Source: an uncultured Bacteroidales bacterium (GTDB lineage: Bacteria > Bacteroidota > Bacteroidia > Bacteroidales > UBA932). Taken from it: a stretch of DNA of 64,000 nucleotides. The notes beneath the pieces were generated by a model, which ran no database searches, was not told the origin of the DNA, and saw only the letters and a program-made list of their open reading frames with translations. Position 1 is the stretch's first letter. Each line of letters starts with the position of its first letter. The stretch covers positions 1 through 64,000 of the forward strand of contig CALUTW010000001.1 in NCBI GenBank assembly GCA_944323805.1, read 5' to 3'. Positions 1 through 7,979 of the stretch are shown piece by piece. The position numbers were made by a program, and so were the translations under genes.

Positions 1-111
1 AACAGTACCGCGGCACAGTCGATGAAGAGGATGCACCAGTACGGGAGTGCCTTCTGTGAGAAATACCAGTCTGTGATCCGCTGTAGAATGTTCGGTCTCA
101 TCATTGAATAG
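1..111 (+). CDS. 3' end of an unidentified protein (partial)
   Basis: An open frame enters from the left edge and runs 36 codons to a TAG, ending one base before the tail of the epimerase gene on the other strand. The visible peptide is rich in polar and aromatic residues and ends in GLIIE. It shows no motif I recognise. The tight tail-to-tail packing is what one expects of a real gene end, but a frame of this length can also be open by chance. Sequence to the left is needed to decide. Confidence 0.35.
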   Translation, partial: NSTAAQSMKRMHQYGSAFCEKYQSVIRCRMFGLIIE

Positions 112-112
112 T

Positions 113-1213
113 TTATTTATTGGTAGTAAAGGAAGATGAATTGCAATATGTCACATACCATTGTGCGAATTTCCGGAGGCCATCTCTTAGTGATGTAGAT
201 GGCCTGAATCCGAAATCAGTCTCCAAAGGAGTTGTATCGGCATATGTCACTGGGACATCTCCTGGTTGCATCGGTACCAGTTCTCTATGGTCTTCAAAAT
301 TGTAGTTTTGCGGGAGCACACCAGCTGCAACCAGTTCTTCCTGAAGTATGGTTACAAAGTCAAGCAGGTTTTCCGGATGACTGTTTCCGATATTATACAC
401 TTTGTATGGCGGTACAGGAAGTCCGTCATCTCCGGTTTTTCTTTCAGGGGCATGTCTCATTACTCTGATGACACCTTCAACTATGTCATCAATATATGTG
501 AAGTCTCTCCTGCAGTTCCCGTAATTGAATATCTGGATTTTCTTTCCGGCTACCAGCTTGTTCGAAAATCCGAAATACGCCATGTCCGGTCTCCCTGCCG
601 GGCCGTATACAGTAAAGAATCGCAGGCCGGTACTTGGGATATCGTACAGTTTTGAATAGGCATGAGCCATCAGTTCATTGCTTTTTTTAGTAGCGGCATA
701 GAGACTTACAGGGTTATCGACTTTGTCATCAGTAGAGTAGGGGACTTTCTTGTTGCTTCCGTATACACTTGAGGAACTTGCGTATAAGAGATGTTGGACC
801 CCCTCTGAACCATCATCATATGAATGCCTGCATTCTTCCAGTATGTTGTAGAATCCGATGATATTGGATTCTATGTAGGCATCAGGATTGGTAATTGAAT
901 AGCGGACTCCGGCCTGTGCAGCAAGATTTACTACTATCTGCGGCCTGTATTTCCTGAATAGTTCCGATATGGTGGCTTTGTCTGCGATATTGCCTTTAAT
1001 GAATGTCCAGTCCTGCCCGATAGATTCCAGTTCTTTGAGTCTTTCATATTTGATGTTGACATCATAGTAGTCAGTGATACTGTCTATCCCGATTACCTTT
1101 ATGCTATCGTGGCCTTCTGCAAAAAGCCGCTTTACCAGATTGGCTCCGATAAATCCGGCAGCGCCAGTTACCAGTATAGTCTTTCCGGAAAGTGTCAGAT
1201 TATCTTTAAGCAT
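113..1213 (-). CDS. NAD-dependent epimerase, UDP-glucuronate 4-epimerase type
   Basis: Extended short-chain dehydrogenase, 366 residues, that would interconvert UDP-glucuronate and UDP-galacturonate in the cytoplasm to feed surface polysaccharide assembly. The NAD-binding loop TGAAGFIG is at residues 16-23. The catalytic YxxxK is Y162/K166 in YAATKK, after a run of serines and SVYG. The stretch RFFTVYGPAGRPDMA is characteristic of the CapI/LpsL group of UDP-glucuronate epimerases. The start was placed at the ATG 13 bases after the Wzc-like gene. The frame is open further upstream, but that part lies inside the kinase gene's tyrosine-rich tail and looks like low-complexity shadow. It is the last gene of a three-gene export operon. 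Substrate is inferred from family resemblance; another nucleotide sugar is possible. Confidence 0.9.
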   Translation of the reverse strand: MLKDNLTLSGKTILVTGAAGFIGANLVKRLFAEGHDSIKVIGIDSITDYYDVNIKYERLKELESIGQDWTFIKGNIADKATISELFRKYRPQIVVNLAAQAGVRYSITNPDAYIESNIIGFYNILEECRHSYDDGSEGVQHLLYASSSSVYGSNKKVPYSTDDKVDNPVSLYAATKKSNELMAHAYSKLYDIPSTGLRFFTVYGPAGRPDMAYFGFSNKLVAGKKIQIFNYGNCRRDFTYIDDIVEGVIRVMRHAPERKTGDDGLPVPPYKVYNIGNSHPENLLDFVTILQEELVAAGVLPQNYNFEDHRELVPMQPGDVPVTYADTTPLETDFGFRPSTSLRDGLRKFAQWYVTYCNSSSFTTNK

Positions 1214-1226
1214 CTGTATAGTAATT

Positions 1227-3650
1227 TTATTCGTCTTTCTCGTTTCCGTAACCGTAGGAGCCGTAGCCATAACCATATCCGTATCCATAGCCATAATGTC
1301 CGTATGAACCATAGCCGTATCGACCTGACCTTCTGGATACACCGTTGAGCACTACTGCCATCCTATTGTATTTCTTTTCATTGTATAGCTCTTCCACTGT
1401 AGGCAGTGCGCGCTTGTCCATGATGCCGCTTCTCATCACAAAGACAGAGACGTCGGCGGACTGGGCGATTATGGCCGTGTCGGCTACAATGTCTACCGGC
1501 GGACAGTCAAGGAATATGTAGCGGTATTTTGTCTTGAGTGCCTGCAGCATCTCTGTAAAGCGTTCAGACAGCAGGAGCTCTGCCGGGTTAGGAGGAAGTG
1601 TTCCTACAGACAGCAGGTCAAGGTTCTCATCGACATTCTGGATGAGCTTGTCGAGGTTGTCATGTTTGCCTATGAGGTAAGATACTACTCCTTCATGGTT
1701 CTTGTCCATGGATTTACTGAGTGTGGCCTTTCTCAGGTCAAGGTCAACCATCAGCACTTTCTGTCCCTTGAGTGCCATGCTGGCTGCAATATTCATCGTA
1801 ATGAATGTCTTTCCTGCATTTGGATTGAATGAAGTTACCATTATGGACTCGTTTTCGTGGCCTTTGCCGAGCATCATGTCGAGATTGGTCCTGAGTACGC
1901 GGAATGCTTCGTTGATGATGTTGCGGCTGCCTTTCTTGACCACGATACGGCAGTTCTGGTTGTCGAATCTGTGTCTGCCGATGTTTGCCAGGTTCCTCTT
2001 CAGGGTGGATTTCATCTGTGGAATCTCACTGAGGAACGGTATGCTGAGTATCGACAGGTCCTTCTTGTTGGATACCGTATTGTCCATTATCCTGCTGAGG
2101 AAGATGATTCCGAACGGGATGCCTGCTCCGAGTACGAGCGCTACGAGCATTATCATCATCTTGTTCGGGGAGACCGGGGCAGGTGCGCCTGTAGGGGACA
2201 TTATAAGTCGGGTATTCCCTACATTTACAAGACTTGCTATCTCGTTTTCCTCTCTCTTCTGAAGGAGATAGATATAAAGGGATTCCTTTACCTTCTGCTG
2301 TCTTTCTATCGACAGGAGCTCCATCTGTTGTCCCGAGCTTGATGCTATGCGGGCCATAATCTGGTCTTCCTGGCTCTTTATCTTGTCAGCCTGCAGCTGC
2401 AGGGTTGCAAGAAGGTTGTCAATAGAGCGTATGATAGCGCTCCTGATTGATATCATCGCCGCATTCATGTCTGCAATGAGAGGGTTCTTGTCACTGCTGC
2501 TCGAGATAAGCTTGTCTCTCTGGAGTACAATCTGGTTGTATTCCGATATCTGGCTTTCTATGTCGGTGCTTGTCAGTCCGGAATTGGCCGGGATGAGTGC
2601 ATTGGCGTTGGCAGGTTCCGTAAGGTAGTCCCTGATATACTGTGCGATGGAAAGCTGGTTGTGGACTTCAAAGGATTTGGAGGCGTATTCGGATGATTCC
2701 TCGAGATAGGACGCCGACAGCGCCTGCATATCTGTAAGTTTGTTTTCCTCCTTGTATTCCTTGAGGTCCGTCTCGATGCCTCCGAGCTCCTGCTCTATCA
2801 CGACCAGTCTCTCATTGATGAATTCAGTGGTATTCCTGGCCGAACGGTTCTTGTCATGAACCCATTCGTCATTGTATACGTCGATGAGTGTGCTGAGTAT
2901 GTTCTCGGCTCTGTTCGGGTATGTATCTTCAAGCGAGAGCACGACGACCGATGTCTGTTTGCCTGAGACAGTTGCACTGAGGTTGTTGGAATAGGCCTTG
3001 GCTTTTGCTGCGCTGTTTACCCAATTTACAGTGATTTCCTTTTCCCAGTTGGATGCATATAGTGTCGGGAGCAGGGCGATTGTGCCCACCGGGGTTGACA
3101 GTGTGTCTCCGACAGCTCCGGTAATTTCTGTCTTCTTGAGTTTCTCCGGTCCGACAGTGAAGTCCGTAAGTGTAAATGTGCTGTCATCGTCCTTTTTTAT
3201 CTTGAAGGAGAAAGAAGACATTACAAGGGGTTCTATTACGGACAGTTCGACAGGAGAGTTGTTGTAGAGCTCCCGGTCGCGCATGAACTGGTGCTCTACA
3301 TAGCTCGTCTCAAGATTGAGCCGTTTTACAACTTTTGTCATAAGGTCAGGGGATGCGAATGCCTCCACTTCGTTGTTGACGTTGACGCTGGAGCCTTGTC
3401 CTGCAAAGCCGGAAATGTTTGCGATGTCTCGGAGTGTCGCGTCCTGGGCATCTTCATTGATTATCACCTTTGCAGACCGGCTGAATGTCGCTGGGGTCTT
3501 GTACAGGTAGAAGGCTGCAAACACTATGCATATGCCGAGTGACAGCACATACCACCACTTGTATCCCCATATCATGCTCCATATATCCGAAAAGTTGAAG
3601 TCTGACTGCTCTTCCTGCTGGAAATTGTTCCTGTAAGTCTCTTCTGCCAT
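1227..3650 (-). CDS. Wzc-like polysaccharide co-polymerase / BY-kinase
   Basis: Inner-membrane protein of 807 residues that controls chain length and export of exopolysaccharide or capsule through cycles of tyrosine autophosphorylation. The N-terminal Wzz domain has a first membrane segment near residues 33-50. A long periplasmic coiled-coil region follows, then a second membrane segment near 500-525 just after a proline-rich stretch. The C-terminal kinase has Walker A FNPNAGKT (about 605), Walker A' VLMVDLDLRK and Walker B FLDCPP. The protein ends in a tyrosine/glycine tail with about fourteen tyrosines in 31 residues, the expected autophosphorylation cluster. It lies between the Wza-like gene and the epimerase, all on one strand. 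Confidence 0.95.
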   Translation of the reverse strand: MAEETYRNNFQQEEQSDFNFSDIWSMIWGYKWWYVLSLGICIVFAAFYLYKTPATFSRSAKVIINEDAQDATLRDIANISGFAGQGSSVNVNNEVEAFASPDLMTKVVKRLNLETSYVEHQFMRDRELYNNSPVELSVIEPLVMSSFSFKIKKDDDSTFTLTDFTVGPEKLKKTEITGAVGDTLSTPVGTIALLPTLYASNWEKEITVNWVNSAAKAKAYSNNLSATVSGKQTSVVVLSLEDTYPNRAENILSTLIDVYNDEWVHDKNRSARNTTEFINERLVVIEQELGGIETDLKEYKEENKLTDMQALSASYLEESSEYASKSFEVHNQLSIAQYIRDYLTEPANANALIPANSGLTSTDIESQISEYNQIVLQRDKLISSSSDKNPLIADMNAAMISIRSAIIRSIDNLLATLQLQADKIKSQEDQIMARIASSSGQQMELLSIERQQKVKESLYIYLLQKREENEIASLVNVGNTRLIMSPTGAPAPVSPNKMMIMLVALVLGAGIPFGIIFLSRIMDNTVSNKKDLSILSIPFLSEIPQMKSTLKRNLANIGRHRFDNQNCRIVVKKGSRNIINEAFRVLRTNLDMMLGKGHENESIMVTSFNPNAGKTFITMNIAASMALKGQKVLMVDLDLRKATLSKSMDKNHEGVVSYLIGKHDNLDKLIQNVDENLDLLSVGTLPPNPAELLLSERFTEMLQALKTKYRYIFLDCPPVDIVADTAIIAQSADVSVFVMRSGIMDKRALPTVEELYNEKKYNRMAVVLNGVSRRSGRYGYGSYGHYGYGYGYGYGYGSYGYGNEKDE
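1230..1322 (-). repeat. GY-dipeptide repeat encoding the kinase tyrosine tail
   Basis: The last 31 codons of the BY-kinase gene are built from near-repeated 6-base units coding Gly-Tyr, interrupted by Ser, His and Asn. Variation is mostly in the wobble bases. The repeat lies in frame, so loss or gain of units would change the number of phosphorylatable tyrosines without a frameshift. Confidence 0.8.
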
Positions 3651-3690
3651 AATCAGCTGAAATCTTGTATGTTTTTAGATATCTTTCGTG

Positions 3691-4509
3691 TTATTTTATC
3701 AAGGTTGCAAGCAGAGTCGCCACCGATACCAGCAGGGAGCCGGATGAAATCATTATGCTTGTCATCCTGAGTCCCTTGTCGTCAAGCGTTGACTGCCTTG
3801 CCTTGATTTCGCTCGGTTCAACGTATACTATGTCATTCTGCAGGAGGTTGTATGCAGGCGACTTGAACATGTCTACAGAGCAGAGGTCGATATTGTAGAA
3901 TACTCTTTCCCCATCCATTTCCCTGATGACAGTGACGTTATTCCTCTTGCCGAAGATTGTCAGGTCTCCGGCAAGGCTCAAGGCCTGGAGTACTGTTACC
4001 TTGTCTCCTTCAATGGTATATGTCCCTGGTTTATTGACCTCGCCAAGGACAGACACCTTGAAATTCATGAACTCGACGGTCACTACGGCATCGTTGAGAT
4101 ATCCTTCTTCAAGCAGGGTGTTTCTGATGGTCTCTGAAAGCTCCCATCTGGTCATTCCTGCCACCTGCATCCTGCCTAATACAGGGAAGTCGATGAAGCC
4201 GTCATTGTCGACAACATAGCCCAAAAGTCTCTGCTGGGCTGTACTTGTGACTATTTCAGACCCGGCCTGATAGCTGACAACCGGAAGATTGAACATCGTT
4301 GCAAGTTCCGGATTGCGGCAGGATACGACAATCGATATCATGTCCTTTGGCTGGATGACAATGCCGCCGTGCTTGTCTATCTGTTCTGGATTGTCTATGG
4401 CCTTGTCCTGGAAATATGCAATGTCCTTGACTGTTGCACAAGAGGCAAGCATGACGATAGCCATAGTACAGATTACGGCCGTCCTGATTCTTTCTATGGT
4501 TTTGTCCAT
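3691..4509 (-). CDS. Wza-like polysaccharide export lipoprotein
   Basis: Outer-membrane polysaccharide export protein of 272 residues. The start chosen gives a signal peptide ending in the lipobox LASC (cysteine about residue 25), so it should be a lipoprotein. The Poly_export domain follows, and then an SLBB domain containing a VLGEVNKPGTY motif. A hydrophobic segment close to the C-terminus could be a membrane anchor; this feature is common in Bacteroidota homologues, which lack the long barrel-forming end of E. coli Wza. The gene is followed by the Wzc-like kinase 40 bases later, forming the periplasm-spanning export pair. It is the first gene of the operon and has a good promoter and a leader of about 170 bases. 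Confidence 0.92.
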   Translation of the reverse strand: MDKTIERIRTAVICTMAIVMLASCATVKDIAYFQDKAIDNPEQIDKHGGIVIQPKDMISIVVSCRNPELATMFNLPVVSYQAGSEIVTSTAQQRLLGYVVDNDGFIDFPVLGRMQVAGMTRWELSETIRNTLLEEGYLNDAVVTVEFMNFKVSVLGEVNKPGTYTIEGDKVTVLQALSLAGDLTIFGKRNNVTVIREMDGERVFYNIDLCSVDMFKSPAYNLLQNDIVYVEPSEIKARQSTLDDKGLRMTSIMISSGSLLVSVATLLATLIK

Positions 4510-4684
4510 GGTAAGATTATTTGTTTGAAAATATTTGATGCAGGATGATAATCTTTTGGCGCCTAAGCATAACACCGGGGCTTTGAGATGCGTGTAAATA
4601 GCTGAATCTCAATCGGTTATTAGGTATTGCCCCTATATTGGATGCGCCTTGTAAGTTCATTGAATGACTAATGCATTCAGCGGA
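4510..4684 (-). other. Long 5' leader of the export operon
   Basis: About 170 bases separate the predicted transcription start from the wza-like start codon. No protein is coded here. A perfect 7-base inverted repeat (TTGAGAT/ATCTCAA, 4583-4589 and 4606-4612) could form a stem-loop. Long leaders before export operons often carry antitermination or translational control, but nothing here matches a known riboswitch that I recognise. Confidence 0.4.
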
Positions 4685-4715
4685 CAAAGGTATCAATATT
4701 TATAGATAGAAACAA
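4685..4715 (-). promoter_or_regulatory. Promoter of the polysaccharide export operon
   Basis: On the minus strand TTG (4713-4715) and TACCTTTG (4685-4692) are 20 bases apart, matching the Bacteroidota primary sigma factor pattern TTG / TAnnTTTG. The only sequence between here and the yebC terminator is AT-rich and without genes. Confidence 0.7.
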
Positions 4716-4844
4716 TATGTAAACAAGAAAAATATCCTCCCCCATCCGGAAATTTTTTATGACAATATCTTTAAAATGAGCGATTTGACCATTGAAAAGT
4801 GGCCCAGGGGCCAGTCTGGGCGGTGTTTTGCCTGAATAACAAAA

Positions 4845-4880
4845 AACGGGGACAGAACATTTTTTTGTTCCATCCCCGTT
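4845..4880 (-). terminator. Intrinsic terminator after yebC
   Basis: AACGGGG and CCCCGTT arms with an inner AGAAC/GTTCC extension flank an A/T loop. On the minus strand the stem is followed by TTTTTTG. It begins 18 bases after the yebC stop codon. Confidence 0.8.
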
Positions 4881-4897
4881 ATCCTGATATTGTCTTA

Positions 4898-5638
4898 TTA
4901 CTCAGATAAAGGCTTCATTGTATGGTAGACGTTCTGTACGTCATCGTCCTCTTCCAGCCTTTCGATGAGCTTGTCGAGCTCTGCCCTGTCTTCAGGGGCA
5001 ACATCCTTCAGGTCGACATTCGGAAGGCGAGTGAATTCTCCGGAGAGCATCTCGTATCCGTTGTCTTCAATATATTTCTGGATATTGTTGAATGCAGTGT
5101 ATTCTCCGTAGATTATGATTTCCCTGTTGTCGTCCTCGTCAACCTCCTCGAACACTTCCTCTGCCCCGTAGTCTATCAGCTCGAGTTCGAGCTCTTCAAT
5201 ATCTACAGGCTTGTCGCTCTTGATGCGGAACATGCACTTGCGGTCGAACATATAGTCCACGCTGCCGGATGTCCCGAGGGAGCCGCCGCTCTTTGTGAAG
5301 TATGAGCGGACATTGGCGACTGTACGGTTGTTGTTGTCTGTTGCAGCCTCTACGAGGAAAGCGATGCCGTGAGGACCGTAGCCTTCGAGTACAATTTCCT
5401 TGTAGTCGCTCTGGTCCTTGTCGCTGGCCCTCTTGATTGCACGCTCTATATTGTCCTTAGGCATGTTCTCGCTCCGGGCTGTCTGGAGGAGTGCGCGCAG
5501 TCTCGGGTTACCTGTGACATCTGGACCGCCCTGCTTTACGGCTATTGTTATCTCTTTTCCTATCTTTGTGAAGGTGCGGGCCATATGCCCCCATCTCTTG
5601 AACTTCCTTTCTTTCCTGAATTCAAATGCTCTTCCCAT
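4898..5638 (-). CDS. yebC: YebC/PmpR family protein
   Basis: Full-length YebC-family protein (246 residues) with the typical N-terminus (GRAFEFRKERK, then KIGKEIT), the PRLRALLQTARSENMPKDNIERAI core and the GYGPHGIAFLVE segment. YebC proteins were first described as DNA-binding regulators; more recent work on family members gives them a role in translation, relieving ribosome stalling at proline runs. Which role applies here is not visible. The C-terminal third is strongly acidic. The gene lies 8 bases after the TPR protein gene and shares its promoter. It ends at a clear terminator. Confidence 0.95.
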   Translation of the reverse strand: MGRAFEFRKERKFKRWGHMARTFTKIGKEITIAVKQGGPDVTGNPRLRALLQTARSENMPKDNIERAIKRASDKDQSDYKEIVLEGYGPHGIAFLVEAATDNNNRTVANVRSYFTKSGGSLGTSGSVDYMFDRKCMFRIKSDKPVDIEELELELIDYGAEEVFEEVDEDDNREIIIYGEYTAFNNIQKYIEDNGYEMLSGEFTRLPNVDLKDVAPEDRAELDKLIERLEEDDDVQNVYHTMKPLSE

Positions 5639-5646
5639 AAGTTCTG

Positions 5647-6333
5647 TTATCTAGCTTCAATCCTGGATATGTATTTGTCGATGTCGTAGCCTTCCATGGA
5701 CTGCGGGTACTTGTCCTTGATTGTCCTGTATACAGCAAGTGCCTTGTCGTACTGTCCGAGCTCCTCGTAAGTGACTCCGGCCTTAAGCAGATAGCCTGCG
5801 GCGAACATGTTGTCCGCAATGGATGCGGCCTCCTCGAAATAGGCTGCTGCCTTTTCGTATTCGCTGAGTCCGGCATATGCATCCCCGATGCATGCTGTGG
5901 CACGGGCACGGAGTATGCTGTCCTTGCCTTTGTATGAGGTAAGGTAGCTGATGGCTTCATTGTAATTGCCGAGCTGCAGCTCACAGATGCCTGCATACAT
6001 GTACACTGCCTTGCCTGCCTTCTTGCCGTAGTCCTCTATAATCTGGGCAAAACCGAGCACATTGCCGTCCCCGTTGAGCGCAAGGTCGTATTCCTCTGCT
6101 CGGAAATTGGCCTCGGCCGGGTACATCTGCTCCTGGGCTTCAGCCACCATAGGCAGATAGCTGTATTTATGCCAGAAGAAGAAACCGAGCCCCGCAATTA
6201 TGAGCACTGCAATTATGACGATGATGGCCACCTTGTTGCTGTTGAAGAAAAGCTCTGTCTTCGATACCGCCTCCACGACTGCTGCGGTGTTCTCCTTTGC
6301 TCTCTCTTTCTCTTTGTTTTCGTTTGACACCAT
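5647..6333 (-). CDS. TPR-repeat membrane protein
   Basis: A 228-residue protein with a charged cytoplasmic N-terminus, one membrane segment (about residues 34-54) and a periplasmic domain of tetratricopeptide repeats, seen as NYNEAISYL, EYEKAAAYFEEA and QYDKALAVYR. The topology resembles YfgM, which works with the SecYEG translocon and periplasmic chaperones, but that assignment rests on architecture only. It is the first gene of a two-gene unit with yebC, and its promoter abuts the divergent recF promoter. Confidence 0.8.
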   Translation of the reverse strand: MVSNENKEKERAKENTAAVVEAVSKTELFFNSNKVAIIVIIAVLIIAGLGFFFWHKYSYLPMVAEAQEQMYPAEANFRAEEYDLALNGDGNVLGFAQIIEDYGKKAGKAVYMYAGICELQLGNYNEAISYLTSYKGKDSILRARATACIGDAYAGLSEYEKAAAYFEEAASIADNMFAAGYLLKAGVTYEELGQYDKALAVYRTIKDKYPQSMEGYDIDKYISRIEAR

Positions 6334-6361
6334 GATGAGTTTGCTTTTGTTAAACAGGGCG

Positions 6362-6391
6362 CAAATTTATAAAAAAATTATAAACTGACAA
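6362..6391 (-). promoter_or_regulatory. Promoter for TPR gene and yebC
   Basis: Minus strand TTG (6389-6391), 19 bases, then TAAATTTG (6362-6369). Its upstream element lies only three bases from that of the divergent recF promoter, so the two may compete for polymerase. Confidence 0.7.
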
Positions 6392-6394
6392 ATA

Positions 6395-6424
6395 TTGTAT
6401 TCTCGTCCGTTCTAAGTATCTTTG
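6395..6424 (+). promoter_or_regulatory. Promoter of recF
   Basis: TTG (6395-6397), 19 bases, then TATCTTTG (6417-6424), a full match to the TAnnTTTG element. Confidence 0.75.
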
Positions 6425-6480
6425 CAAGGCCTGCCGCACGGCACGATGCCGTTGTGAAAAGGCGGATTTATAGCAGCAGT

Positions 6481-7578
6481 ATGCCGGTTTTAGAGAAAAT
6501 GATGGTGTCCGGTTTCCGCAACATAGAGTTTCAGGAGCTGGAGTTTTCGCCTAATGTCAATTGCATATCGGGTAATAACGGGGAAGGCAAGACCAATCTC
6601 CTCGATGCGGTGTGGTATCTGTCGATGACCAAGAGCGCGTTTTCATCCTCGGACAGGTTCAATTTCAGGTATGGCTCCGATGAGTTCTCGCTCTCGGGCA
6701 CTTACAGGATGGAAAACGGACTGGAGAGCCGCTTTGCCGTCAGGGTAACCTCCGGCGGGGAGAAGCGCCTTCTGAGGGATGACAAGCCTTACGGGCGCAT
6801 ATCCGAGCATATAGGAGTCCTCCCGATTGTGATGGTGTCCCCCGCAGATACCTCTCTTGTGAGCGAGTCGGGGGAGGAGCGCAGGAAATTCGTCAATTCT
6901 GTGCTTTCTCAGATGGACAGGGAGTACCTGTCCGCCGTACAGCAGTATAACCGGCTTCTCCTGCAGCGCAACAGGATTCTCAAGGGTGTTGCCCCTGACC
7001 GGGAGCTTCTTTCCGTCTTTGACCTGAGGATGGCCCCGTATGCGGATTATATCTTCACGGCAAGGAAACGGTTTGCAGCCGACATATCGCCGATAGTGTC
7101 GCATTATTACAAGGAGGTCTCCGGCGGCAGGGAGGAGGTGTCCATTACCTACACTTCTGACCTTGACAATGGCGGGCTTGACGAGGTCCTGGCCCGGTCA
7201 AGGGAGAAGGATATGGCGCTCAGGTATACTTCGGCCGGCGTACACAGGGATGACCTTGTCTTCACGATGGACGGCTATCCCATAAGGAGATGCGGGTCGC
7301 AGGGGCAGCAGAAGTCCTTCCTGGTGTCACTGAAGTTTGCCCAGTATGACATAATGAAGAAGTCGTACGGCTTTGCTCCTACGCTCCTTCTGGACGATGT
7401 CTTCGACAAGCTGGACATGAAGCGTATCGCCAACCTGCTTTCGATGGTTGCGGGGAACGAGTTCGGGCAGATATTCATCACGGACAGCAATAAGGTAAGG
7501 ATGGCGTCGCTGGTGGATTCGCTGACCGATGACAGGGCATATTTTGAATGTTCGGCAGGCTGTTTTACCAGGCAGTGA
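6481..7578 (+). CDS. recF: DNA replication and repair protein RecF
   Basis: SMC-like ATPase of 365 residues that helps load RecA at single-stranded gaps. Walker A is GNNGEGKT (residues 31-38). A signature-type CGSQGQQKS lies near residue 270 and the Walker B/D-loop LLLDDVFDKLD follows near 310. The start at 6481 gives the usual RecF opening, with GFRN near residue 11. An in-frame GTG at 6454, only about 30 bases from the -7 element, would add nine basic residues and is less likely. A DUF721 gene follows after 19 bases, a pairing common in this phylum. Confidence 0.95.
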   Translation: MPVLEKMMVSGFRNIEFQELEFSPNVNCISGNNGEGKTNLLDAVWYLSMTKSAFSSSDRFNFRYGSDEFSLSGTYRMENGLESRFAVRVTSGGEKRLLRDDKPYGRISEHIGVLPIVMVSPADTSLVSESGEERRKFVNSVLSQMDREYLSAVQQYNRLLLQRNRILKGVAPDRELLSVFDLRMAPYADYIFTARKRFAADISPIVSHYYKEVSGGREEVSITYTSDLDNGGLDEVLARSREKDMALRYTSAGVHRDDLVFTMDGYPIRRCGSQGQQKSFLVSLKFAQYDIMKKSYGFAPTLLLDDVFDKLDMKRIANLLSMVAGNEFGQIFITDSNKVRMASLVDSLTDDRAYFECSAGCFTRQ

Positions 7579-7597
7579 TACAGTTTTGATTACGAAT

Positions 7598-7942
7598 ATG
7601 GGGAAGACAGGGGATTTCATAGTGCTGAAAAGGCGCGAGCCCGAGACAATGGACCGGCTCATAGAGGAATGCATCAGGGACATGAAGCTTCAGGTGGGGC
7701 TTGACGATGTGAGAATCTTCTCTGCCTGGGACGAGGTATCGGGGGCATCGGCCTATACGATGGACAGGTATTTCCGCAACGGGACGTTGTGCTGCAGCAT
7801 CAGTTCATCTGTAGTGAGAAGTATGCTCCTTGCCAGGAAGAGCCAGCTTGTCAGGCAGATGAATGAGGTGCTCAGGAATGCTTCCGGCCCCGGGATGTCA
7901 CAGGGAAGGACGATTGAGATAAAGAATCTGATTCTCAGATGA
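7598..7942 (+). CDS. DUF721 family protein (DciA-like)
   Basis: Small protein of 114 residues of the DUF721 family, with the conserved core of an amphipathic helix followed by W(D/E)EVxG and a short beta segment ending SSVVRSMLLARKSQLVRQMNE. In other bacteria the DUF721 domain is found in DciA, the ancestral loader of the DnaB replicative helicase. Whether this short form loads helicase is not shown by sequence alone. The start at 7598 was chosen because upstream codons overlap the end of recF. It probably shares the recF transcript. Confidence 0.85.
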   Translation: MGKTGDFIVLKRREPETMDRLIEECIRDMKLQVGLDDVRIFSAWDEVSGASAYTMDRYFRNGTLCCSISSSVVRSMLLARKSQLVRQMNEVLRNASGPGMSQGRTIEIKNLILR

Positions 7943-7979
7943 TTCGACAGTTTGATAATATATAGAACCAGAAGCGGAC

